64,000 bases of DNA from Bryobacteraceae bacterium (lineage in GTDB: Bacteria > Acidobacteriota > Terriglobia > Bryobacterales > Bryobacteraceae), in NCBI GenBank assembly GCA_023384675.1, contig JAHDVK010000004.1, positions 62,001 to 126,000 on the forward strand, written 5' to 3'. Below the pieces are notes generated by a model. It worked only from the letters and a program-made list of their open reading frames with translations. It had not been told where the DNA came from and searched no databases. Positions within the stretch are counted from its first letter, which is position 1. Each line of letters starts with the position of its first letter. This document shows, one piece after another, positions 1 to 9,732 of this stretch. Both the position numbers and the translations under genes were made by a program.

Positions 1-2
1 CC

Positions 3-143
3 GTGGTGTATCCCGAGGGCGTGTGGTATCACTCGGCCTCGCCGGCGGTGCTGGAACGGATCATCCAGGAGCACCTGATCGGCGGCCGTCCAGTGGAGGA
101 GTATGTGTTCGCGCGCGATGCGTTGCGCGGGACGCTACCCTGA
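3..143 (+). CDS. (2Fe-2S) ferredoxin domain protein, C-terminal fragment
   Basis: This open frame enters from the left edge and stops at 141-143. The 46 visible residues include YPEGVWY followed about 14 residues later by [10 protein letters not shown]. That arrangement is typical of the C-terminal end of thioredoxin-like [2Fe-2S] ferredoxins, whose cluster-binding cysteines would lie upstream, outside the window. Only the tail is seen, so cluster binding cannot be checked. The next gene, hpt, starts 4 nt after the stop, so the two are probably co-transcribed. Confidence 0.72.
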   Translation: MVYPEGVWYHSASPAVLERIIQEHLIGGRPVEEYVFARDALRGTLP

Positions 144-147
144 GTCT

Positions 148-669
148 ATGTCCTCCTCGAAGTACGAAGTGATGTATACGGCGGATCAGATCGCCGCGCG
201 CGTGGCGGAACTCGGCGCGCAAATCAACGCCGACTACGCCGGGCAAAGCGTGGTGGTGGTGGGCGTGCTCAAGGGATCGTTTATTTTCATGGCCGATCTG
301 GTGCGCCATCTCACCATCCCGGTGCGGATCGATTTCATGGGCACGAAGAGCTATACGGGCACCACCACGTCCGGGCAGGTGCAGATCACCAAGGATCTCG
401 ACCGGCCCATTGAAGGCGAGCATGTGCTGCTGGTGGAGGACATTGTCGATACCGGGCTGACGTTGAATTACCTGAAGCGGAATCTCGAGCAGCGGCGGCC
501 ATTGTCATTGAAAACCATCGCTTTTCTGGACAAGTGGCAGCAGCGCCGCGTGGACGTGAAAGCCGAATACGCCGGCTTTCGCATCGAGAACAAGTTCGTG
601 ATCGGCTACGGGCTCGATTACGAGCAGCAATTCCGGAATCTGGGCGATTTGTGCGTGCTGGGGGAGTAG
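148..669 (+). CDS. hpt: Hypoxanthine phosphoribosyltransferase
   Basis: A purine-salvage enzyme transferring phosphoribose from PRPP to hypoxanthine or guanine in the cytoplasm. The 173-residue product has the full family length. The PRPP loop VLLVEDIVDTGLTL is at about residues 93-106, the early KGSFIFMADL segment at 42-51, and the flexible-loop segment SYTGTTTSGQV at about 68-78. The ATG at 148 is chosen because the upstream extension back to 103 lies inside the ferredoxin gene and has no family similarity. The gene starts 4 nt after the ferredoxin stop. Confidence 0.95.
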   Translation: MSSSKYEVMYTADQIAARVAELGAQINADYAGQSVVVVGVLKGSFIFMADLVRHLTIPVRIDFMGTKSYTGTTTSGQVQITKDLDRPIEGEHVLLVEDIVDTGLTLNYLKRNLEQRRPLSLKTIAFLDKWQQRRVDVKAEYAGFRIENKFVIGYGLDYEQQFRNLGDLCVLGE

Positions 670-694
670 GGCGCCGGGCGGCGCCGATTGCGGT

Positions 695-700
695 TATACT
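695..700 (+). promoter_or_regulatory. -10 hexamer TATACT of a leaderless promoter for the antitoxin gene
   Basis: TATACT is followed by exactly six bases and the ATG at 707. Transcription starting about 7 nt after the -10 would begin at the start codon. No Shine-Dalgarno sequence and no convincing -35 are seen. The same geometry recurs at other genes in this window. Confidence 0.55.
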
Positions 701-706
701 CATGGT

Positions 707-943
707 ATGAAGACCGCCGTGTCGATTCCCGACGAGGTATTCGAGAAGGCAGAACGGCTGGCCCGCAGGTCCAACCGCTCCCGGAGCGAGCTTTACAGTG
801 CGGCGCTGCGAGATTACCTGGCGCGCCATGCCGGTGACGAGGTCACCGAGGCTTTGAACCGGATCTGCGGCGAAGCCGGCGACGATTCCGGCCCCTTCCT
901 GCGTGCCGCCAGCCGCCGCGTCATCGAGTCGTCAGAGTGGTAA
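707..943 (+). CDS. Ribbon-helix-helix antitoxin of a MazEF-type module
   Basis: A 78-residue protein. The N-terminus MKTAVSIPDEVFEKAERLA, followed by RSRSELYSAALRDYLA, is a CopG/MetJ-type ribbon-helix-helix DNA-binding domain (residues 1-44). The C-terminal part is the expected toxin-binding tail. The stop overlaps the start of the MazF-like toxin by 7 nt, the normal toxin-antitoxin arrangement. By analogy the antitoxin probably represses its own promoter. The start codon lies six bases after TATACT, so the mRNA is probably leaderless. Confidence 0.87.
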   Translation: MKTAVSIPDEVFEKAERLARRSNRSRSELYSAALRDYLARHAGDEVTEALNRICGEAGDDSGPFLRAASRRVIESSEW

Positions 944-1281
944 TCGCGCAAGGGGAGGTTTGGTGGGCGGATTTGCCGCCGCCTGCAGGTTCCCGCCCCG
1001 GCTTCCGCCGCCCTGTGCTTGTTGTGCAAGGGGATTCGTTCAACCGGAGCAGGATAGGCACGATTGTTTGTGTGCCTTTGACGAGCAACTTGCGCTGGGC
1101 GGATGCGCCAGGCAACGTCCGCCTTACGGCAAGAGAAACGGGGCTGATGAAGGAGTCGGTCGCCAACGTCTCCTTGACCACCGCTTTGGACCGTGGTCTC
1201 CTCACCGAGCACACCGGCAGACTTTCGCGGGCGAGACTGCAACTCGTGCTGGCGGGAGTGGACGTTGTGCTGGGGAGGTGA
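937..1281 (+). CDS. MazF/PemK-family mRNA interferase toxin
   Basis: A 114-residue protein of the PemK/MazF fold. The opening GEVWWADLPPPAGSRPGFRR, then RPVLVVQGDSFN, TIVCVPLTSN and the helix beginning LMKESVANVS fit endoribonuclease toxins that cleave mRNA at short motifs. The start is GTG at 937, overlapping the antitoxin stop by 7 nt, so translation of toxin and antitoxin is coupled. The basic residue in GFRRPVLVV and the Thr/Ser in PLTSN, where active-site residues are expected, are present, so the toxin looks intact. The cleavage sequence cannot be predicted. Confidence 0.92.
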   Translation: MVIAQGEVWWADLPPPAGSRPGFRRPVLVVQGDSFNRSRIGTIVCVPLTSNLRWADAPGNVRLTARETGLMKESVANVSLTTALDRGLLTEHTGRLSRARLQLVLAGVDVVLGR

Positions 1282-1285
1282 TCCC

Positions 1286-1543
1286 CTACTCCTGCCGCGC
1301 GGCGCTGCGGGCGATGGGTCCCACGATGATGCCGGCGCCCCAGATAAACAGGAAGATAAACAGACAGCCGATCACAATGTCGTAGGCCATTCCTTGTATA
1401 CCTTCGATCTGCGGCATCAGGCCGATGGCCATGGCGAGCACCACCGCGGCGGCGTGCCAATACCACCGGGCGCCGCCGAAGCGCCACAACACAACGACGG
1501 CCGCCAGGAAAGCAAGGGCATAAGTAATGGGGATGAGGGACAT
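1286..1543 (-). CDS. Small membrane protein of unknown function
   Basis: The family is not recognised. The 85-residue product has about three hydrophobic helices (roughly residues 5-22, 28-44 and 52-74) and a short charged tail, so an inner-membrane location is likely. It is real rather than a shadow because AAAGGAGG lies 8-9 nt upstream of the ATG and its composition is coherently membrane-like. It converges on the mazF-like gene with only 4 nt between the stops. Confidence 0.6.
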   Translation of the reverse strand: MSLIPITYALAFLAAVVVLWRFGGARWYWHAAAVVLAMAIGLMPQIEGIQGMAYDIVIGCLFIFLFIWGAGIIVGPIARSAARQE

Positions 1544-1610
1544 GAACTGCGCCTCCTTTCACCCCCCACTGTATCGCTCCGGGCGTGGAAGTCAACCGGT
1601 ACGAACGTGC

Positions 1611-2789
1611 TTACTGGCGGTTCCCCGCCTCGATCCATTCGGTATTGAAGCGCGCGTGGCGGATGGTTTCGCGAGGCTCGCCTTTGGGGAGGTGATTCAG
1701 AACCACGCTGTAGCTTGCCTGGATCGAGCCGTCCGCGCCCTGCATGATCGAGGGGTAGTGGAATGAACTGGCGCGCTCGGGGCGGAGGTCGTGCTCCAGG
1801 GCGCGCGAAGATTTCCAGGAACGGCCCTCGTCGCCGGAGAGCGCGAGGGTGAGGCGGTGGCGGCCCCGTTCGGTGTCGTTGTTGATCATCAGCCAGCGGC
1901 CGTCCTTCAACCTCTGCACTTCGAGACCCGTCCCGGAGTTGTGCATTTCATGGTCGGCGGCGAAGCTCCAGGTTTCGCCGTTGTCGCGCGATTCGCTCAC
2001 CAGCACGCGCTTCGGCGGCGGGCCATTATCGCGCATGTAGGCGAGGATGGTCCCGTCTTTGCGGCGCGCAAAACTCGGCTGGACGCCGCCGCCGCCGAGG
2101 ATGGGTTCGCTGGCGAACCACGTTTCGCCGTGATCGTCGCTGATGGCGGTGAGCGAGAAGCTGAAGCCGTCGGAATAGAGCGGAATCAGGATGCGCCCCG
2201 AGGGCAGTTGGAGCGGCTTGGCGCGGCCCATCCACCCCATGCGCGAGAAGTACTTGTCGCCGGCGCGTTCGATCATGCGCTCCCAGAACTTCGCCGGGGC
2301 GCCATCGGCGAAGCGGACGGCCGCTTCCTTCACGCGCTCTTCGATATTGCGCGGCTTGAGGAACAGGGCCTGCGAGGAATCCCACTTCGGGGGGCCGTCG
2401 CGCACGTAGTCGCGGGAGATGCGGATCTGCGTCACGGCCGTATGCCACTGGTTGGCGACGATGGTCTGCCAGAAGAACCACAAGCGCTGTTTGCCGTCAA
2501 TCCACAACACGGGATTCGTGTCGGGAAAGCCGGGGACATCCGCAAGAACGAAGGGCTCGGACCAGCCCTTGGCGCCCTTCTTCTTGCGCGCCGCGAGCAC
2601 GGCCACGTCGTCGGCCTGGCGCTCGCCCGAGCCGCGGTACCAGCATGTGAGCAGGTCGCCGTTGGGCAGTTCCACGATCGACGAACCGTGATTGTGCTGG
2701 ACGTTCAGCGGGAAGATGTCTTCCTTTTCGACGAACGGGGGCGCGGCGGTGAGCGAGGCGGCCGCGAACAGAAGCGCGGAAAATCTCAT
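1611..2789 (-). CDS. Secreted sialidase/neuraminidase-like protein (BNR-type propeller)
   Basis: A 392-residue protein with a signal peptide (residues 1-16, ending SLTAA). The body is a six-bladed-propeller sialidase-like fold. HNHGSSIVELPNGDLLTCWYRGSGE near the N-terminus resembles the exo-sialidase arginine region. Asp-box-like segments such as SDDHGETWFAS, SRDNGETWSF and SGDEGRSWK mark successive blades. Family members act on sialic-acid or other glycan substrates, but the substrate here cannot be assigned. The gene lies 22 nt downstream of a co-directional beta-helix gene and has its own TAGCAT -10 six bases before the ATG. Confidence 0.82.
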   Translation of the reverse strand: MRFSALLFAAASLTAAPPFVEKEDIFPLNVQHNHGSSIVELPNGDLLTCWYRGSGERQADDVAVLAARKKKGAKGWSEPFVLADVPGFPDTNPVLWIDGKQRLWFFWQTIVANQWHTAVTQIRISRDYVRDGPPKWDSSQALFLKPRNIEERVKEAAVRFADGAPAKFWERMIERAGDKYFSRMGWMGRAKPLQLPSGRILIPLYSDGFSFSLTAISDDHGETWFASEPILGGGGVQPSFARRKDGTILAYMRDNGPPPKRVLVSESRDNGETWSFAADHEMHNSGTGLEVQRLKDGRWLMINNDTERGRHRLTLALSGDEGRSWKSSRALEHDLRPERASSFHYPSIMQGADGSIQASYSVVLNHLPKGEPRETIRHARFNTEWIEAGNRQ

Positions 2790-2795
2790 CCCACC

Positions 2796-2801
2796 ATGCT
2801 A
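2796..2801 (-). promoter_or_regulatory. -10 hexamer TAGCAT of a leaderless promoter for the sialidase-like gene
   Basis: On the minus strand TAGCAT is followed by GGTGGG and then the ATG at 2789. This TANNNT-N6-ATG spacing predicts a transcript starting at the start codon. Confidence 0.5.
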
Positions 2802-2811
2802 CACGCGCGAG

Positions 2812-4233
2812 CTATTCGATTCCGCCGAAATGGGCGCGCATCAAAGCTTCCATCCATTGGCGGTGTTCCGGCAGGAACGCGGCGAAGCGCTCGGGTTGGG
2901 AAGGATCGAATCTGGGCCCGTCCCAGCTGGCCACTGGCGGCCCGGCGGCTACTTCCTGGTTGCCTTCCAGCCGCACGTTGCGCGCGGGACCCCAACCCTC
3001 GGCTATCTGGTACGAGCCATCCTTGCCGCGGCTCACCGCGTGGCCGGACCGTGCGCGCCCCTGGATCACGTAGCGGTTGTTCCGCAGCAGCAGACCGTCG
3101 GCCCAGCCCTCCCAATCGGTCAGCAGCAGCAGTTGAACATCGAGTCCCGGGCCAATATAGATCCAATTCTCTTCGACCACGGCATTTTCTACCGCGCTGA
3201 CGTGGAAGATCCGAGCGCGGTCGTTGCGGCTGATGTTGCGGCGGACCACCGTATTCTGGTTGCCGATGTTCTCCTCCGCCTTGCGTTTGCCGGGGGAGCA
3301 AATCAGCATGAATCCGCCCTCGTTGTCGTGGCTCAGGTTGTATTCGAACCGCGTTCCGCGCGAGTTGTAATCGCTGTCGAAGCCCTGTCCGTCGAGCAGG
3401 GTCTTCACGCCGAAGGCGCGGTTCAGGCGGAATTGGGTGCGGTCGGCGCTCCAGGGCCAGATGCCCGCGTTATAGCTGCCGGCGCGCGTGTTGGCCCCAT
3501 CCACGATGTTGTGCTCCACCAGCGCGCCGTCGGTGGCCCAGGGCACGATGCCGTCGCCGCCGGCATCGGCCACGTAGTTGTCGCGGATCACGACGTTCAG
3601 GGAAGGAAACCAGCGCGTGCGCGGCCAATGGTAGCTTTGGGCGGCGATGCCGCTGCGGTCCACGCGCCAGATGATATTCCGCTCGATGCGCAGGCCGTCG
3701 AAGCGCGAAGGCTCCTTGTCGCCGAGGGTACGAAAAATGATGCCGCCGTTGTCCTTTTGCTTGTTTGTTCCGTTGACGTCGTGGATGTAGAGATCGCGTA
3801 CGGTAACGCCCGCGATCGTCCCATCGTTGGCGGCGATAATGTGGACGCCGCGCTTCGGACGGTCGCGGTCGCCGCGGTTGGTGATCTCGAGACCTTCCAG
3901 GACGACGTGCGGAAAGTTGCGTAGCCGCACGGCGTCTTCCTCGGCGCCTTCGATACGCGGCCGGGGACCGGAGCCATAGCTGCCGATGATCACCGGCCGG
4001 GCCGCCGAGCCGCGTCCCTCGGGCGCGAGCGTGCCTCGCCAGACGCCGCCCGCGCGGAAGCGGAGTTCGTCACCGGGCCGCAGCGGTGCGCGATTGGCAT
4101 GCGCCAGGCTGCGCCAGGGCTGCGCCGCCGAGGTCCCGGGATTGGCGTCGTGGCCGCGCTGCGAATCCACGTAGTAGGTCGCGCCGTTTGCCGTGGCAGC
4201 CCACAGGATTATCGGAACTGCATATCTCAGCAT
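2812..4233 (-). CDS. Secreted right-handed parallel beta-helix protein
   Basis: A 473-residue protein with a short signal peptide (MLRYAVPIILWAATANGA) and the N-terminal motif YYVDSQRGHDANPGTSAAQP. That motif typifies pectate-lyase-like beta-helix proteins, where it starts the helix cap. The middle carries repeated rungs with N-R-N / I-x-x-N patterns (DNYVADAGGDGI, VEHNIVDGA, EYNLSHDNEGGF). It is probably a carbohydrate-active or surface glycan-binding protein; the substrate is unknown. An ATG two codons upstream (4239) is possible, but the TAGCAT hexamer sits exactly six bases before the ATG at 4233. Confidence 0.82.
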   Translation of the reverse strand: MLRYAVPIILWAATANGATYYVDSQRGHDANPGTSAAQPWRSLAHANRAPLRPGDELRFRAGGVWRGTLAPEGRGSAARPVIIGSYGSGPRPRIEGAEEDAVRLRNFPHVVLEGLEITNRGDRDRPKRGVHIIAANDGTIAGVTVRDLYIHDVNGTNKQKDNGGIIFRTLGDKEPSRFDGLRIERNIIWRVDRSGIAAQSYHWPRTRWFPSLNVVIRDNYVADAGGDGIVPWATDGALVEHNIVDGANTRAGSYNAGIWPWSADRTQFRLNRAFGVKTLLDGQGFDSDYNSRGTRFEYNLSHDNEGGFMLICSPGKRKAEENIGNQNTVVRRNISRNDRARIFHVSAVENAVVEENWIYIGPGLDVQLLLLTDWEGWADGLLLRNNRYVIQGRARSGHAVSRGKDGSYQIAEGWGPARNVRLEGNQEVAAGPPVASWDGPRFDPSQPERFAAFLPEHRQWMEALMRAHFGGIE

Positions 4234-4239
4234 GCCCAT

Positions 4240-4245
4240 ATGCTA
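4240..4245 (-). promoter_or_regulatory. -10 hexamer TAGCAT of a leaderless promoter for the beta-helix gene
   Basis: On the minus strand TAGCAT is followed by ATGGGC and the ATG at 4233. It is the same hexamer and spacing as at the next gene downstream (2796-2801). Confidence 0.45.
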
Positions 4246-4302
4246 GCAACCGGTTGCGCACTGCGATACGCTATCAGCATCTGGGAAACGGGCTGATTCG
4301 GG

Positions 4303-7446
<3,144 letters not shown>

Positions 7447-7453
7447 GCCCGCC

Positions 7454-8893
7454 ATGACGCCCGATCGCGAACTTCTACTCACCCTCACCCGCCGCCACTT
7501 CTTCGGCCGCACGGCGACGGGCCTGGGCGCCGCCGCGCTCGCCTCGCTGCTGCCGAAGTCCGCGCAGGCGGCGGGCGGGCTGGAAGGCCTGCCCCACTTC
7601 GCGCCGAAGGCAAAGCGGGTGATTCTGCTGCATCAGTCCGGCGGGCCTTCGCAGCTCGACACCTTCGACTACAAGCCCGGCCTGTCCAAACATCGCGGCA
7701 TCGATCTGCCCGATTCGGTCCGCATGGGCCAGCGCATTACCGGCATGACCAGCGGCCAGAGTACGCTGCCCGTGGCGCCGTCAAACTTCTCGTTTCAGCG
7801 CTATGGCGAGACCGGCACCTGGGTGAGCGAACTGCTGCCGCACACCGCGAAGATCGTCGACGACCTCGCCATCATCAAGACGATGCACACCGAGGCGATC
7901 AACCACGATCCCGCCATCACGTTCTTCCAGAGCGGCTTCCAGCAGCCGGGACGGCCGTCGATGGGCGCGTGGGTCAGCTACGGGCTGGGCAGCGAAAATG
8001 AGAATCTGCCGTCGTTCATCGTGCTGCTGTCGCAGGCGCACGCGCTGAATACCGATCAGCCGCTGTTTTCGCGTCTGTGGGGCAGCGGCTTTTTGCCCTC
8101 TTCGCATCAGGGCGTGAAGTTGCGCGCGGGCGCCGATCCGGTGTTGTTTTTGAACGATCCGCCGGGCATTGAACAGGACACGCGCCGGTCGATGCTCGAC
8201 GCCATCGAGAGGCTGAACCGCCTGAAGCACCGCGCCTTCGGCGATCCCGAGATCGAATCGCGCATCGCGCAGTATGAGATGGCGTACCGCATGCAGACCT
8301 CGGTGCCCGACCTGGTGGACTTGGGCCAGGAGCCCGAATCCACGTTTGCGAACTACGGCCCGGAATCGCGCAAGCCCGGCACTTACGCGGCCAACTGCCT
8401 GCTGGCGCGTCGCCTTGCGGAGCGCGGCGTGCGCTTCATTCAGCTCTACCACCGCGGGTGGGATCAGCATAACGACCTGCCGCGCGACCTGCGCCTGCAG
8501 TGCGCGGGCACCGATCAGCCGACGGCGGCGCTGGTGGCCGATCTGAAACAGCGCGGGCTGCTCGACGAAACGCTGGTGGTGTGGGGCGGCGAGTTCGGCC
8601 GCACCGTCTATTGCCAGGGACGGCTGACCGAGACGAACTACGGGCGCGACCACCATCCGCGCAACTTCGTGATGTGGGCCGCGGGCGGCGGCATCAAGGC
8701 GGGCGCGCGCGTCGGTGAAACCGACGAGTTCAGCTACAACGTCACCGCGGACCCGGTGCATGTCCACGACCTGCAGGCGACGATCCTCCACTGCCTCGGC
8801 ATCGACCACAAGCGGCTCACGTACAAGTTCCAGGGCAGGCATTTCCGGCTGACTGACGTGCATGGGAAGTTGATTAAGCCAATCCTCGCGTAG
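7454..8893 (+). CDS. DUF1501 secreted protein with Tat signal
   Basis: A 479-residue DUF1501 protein, a relative of the alkaline phosphatase/sulfatase superfamily with unproven activity. The N-terminus has a twin-arginine signal: TRRHFFGRT followed by a hydrophobic stretch ending KSAQA at about residue 36. Typical segments follow: [51 protein letters not shown] and [13 protein letters not shown]. The gene follows the PSD1 gene by 7 nt, and the two almost certainly form an operon and an exported complex or pathway. Confidence 0.93.
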   Translation: MTPDRELLLTLTRRHFFGRTATGLGAAALASLLPKSAQAAGGLEGLPHFAPKAKRVILLHQSGGPSQLDTFDYKPGLSKHRGIDLPDSVRMGQRITGMTSGQSTLPVAPSNFSFQRYGETGTWVSELLPHTAKIVDDLAIIKTMHTEAINHDPAITFFQSGFQQPGRPSMGAWVSYGLGSENENLPSFIVLLSQAHALNTDQPLFSRLWGSGFLPSSHQGVKLRAGADPVLFLNDPPGIEQDTRRSMLDAIERLNRLKHRAFGDPEIESRIAQYEMAYRMQTSVPDLVDLGQEPESTFANYGPESRKPGTYAANCLLARRLAERGVRFIQLYHRGWDQHNDLPRDLRLQCAGTDQPTAALVADLKQRGLLDETLVVWGGEFGRTVYCQGRLTETNYGRDHHPRNFVMWAAGGGIKAGARVGETDEFSYNVTADPVHVHDLQATILHCLGIDHKRLTYKFQGRHFRLTDVHGKLIKPILA

Positions 8894-9040
8894 CCGCCGC
8901 CGCGGCGGCGGGCGGCCAACCGCGGCACGAGGCGCACCGCAGACGAGACTGCTCTCCGCCAGGTGCAGCGAATCGAATCAGCCGCAGCGATAAACCGGGC
9001 GAGGCGGACTGCCGGAATTCCCGACCCGTTCCGCGCATCG

Positions 9041-9057
9041 GCCCCGGCCGCCGGGGC
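9041..9057. terminator. GC-rich hairpin just beyond the ECF sigma gene
   Basis: GCCCCGG and CCGGGGC form a 7-bp perfect stem with a 3-nt loop, starting 7 nt beyond the minus-strand sigma gene stop. No T-tract follows, so its role as a terminator is uncertain. A second palindrome, CCGCCGCCGCGGCGGCGG, sits just after the DUF1501 stop at about 8895-8912. Confidence 0.35.
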
Positions 9058-9064
9058 AACCAGA

Positions 9065-9622
9065 TCAAGCCGAGAGTTCACGGCGGAGCCACGCGCGGGC
9101 GGCGCGAAGGTCATGGCGAACCGCGTGCGCCGTGCGGTTGACGGCGGCGGCGATTTCCTCGGCGCTCATCCCGCTGAAGTAGAACAGCTCCACGATGCGC
9201 GCCAGTTCCGGGTTTTGCGCCTCGAGCTGCCGCAGGGCGCGGTCGAGGTCGAGCAGATCCGGCCCCCCGGCCGGAAGAACCGCGGGGTCCGGCTGTCCCT
9301 CCAGGGGCAAGGGCTTTGCGCCGCCCCGTTTTTGGGCGGAATGAGTGCGGGCATGATCCACCAGCACCTGCCGCATGACTCGCGCCATCACCGCCAGGAA
9401 GTGGACACGGTCCGCGAACTCGGGCTCGCCGCCGCCGAAGACTTTGAGGTAAGCCTCGTTCACCAGCGCAGTGGGTTGCAGTGTGTGGCCGGAGGGCTGC
9501 CCGCGCAAAAGCGAACGCGCGAGCCGGCGGAGCTGGTTATACAGCAATGGCGAAATGCCGTCCGGTCCCGCGGCGCCGGCAACCCAGATCCCGCCCCAAA
9601 TCGCCCCAGTGTCCGCTGACAT
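9065..9622 (-). CDS. ECF-type RNA polymerase sigma factor (acidobacterial/planctomycete subgroup)
   Basis: A 185-residue sigma-70-family protein of the ECF subgroup often found beside protein kinases in acidobacteria. Region 2 is visible as LLYNQLRRLARSLLRG through TALVNEAYLKVFG and FLAVMARVMRQVLVDHAR. Region 4 is the helix-turn-helix FSGMSAEEIAAAVNRTAHAVRHDLRAARAWL near the C-terminus. No anti-sigma factor is adjacent. The neighbour is a divergent Ser/Thr kinase, which suggests control by phosphorylation, though that is inferred. The ATG at 9622 is preferred over TTG at 9625; TATACT lies ten bases upstream. Confidence 0.9.
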   Translation of the reverse strand: MSADTGAIWGGIWVAGAAGPDGISPLLYNQLRRLARSLLRGQPSGHTLQPTALVNEAYLKVFGGGEPEFADRVHFLAVMARVMRQVLVDHARTHSAQKRGGAKPLPLEGQPDPAVLPAGGPDLLDLDRALRQLEAQNPELARIVELFYFSGMSAEEIAAAVNRTAHAVRHDLRAARAWLRRELSA

Positions 9623-9632
9623 CAATAGGGCC

Positions 9633-9638
9633 AGTATA
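9633..9638 (-). promoter_or_regulatory. -10 hexamer TATACT upstream of the ECF sigma gene
   Basis: On the minus strand TATACT lies ten bases before the ATG at 9622. The predicted leader is only about 3-4 nt, so the mRNA is nearly leaderless. Confidence 0.4.
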
Positions 9639-9732
9639 GCCGCAACCTGGCGCGCGGGAAAGCATTTTGCTTTGCTGTCAAGCTGTGCGATGATTCTTGC
9701 ACCCGAATTGTGGATGCCTACGGAGGGTTGGG

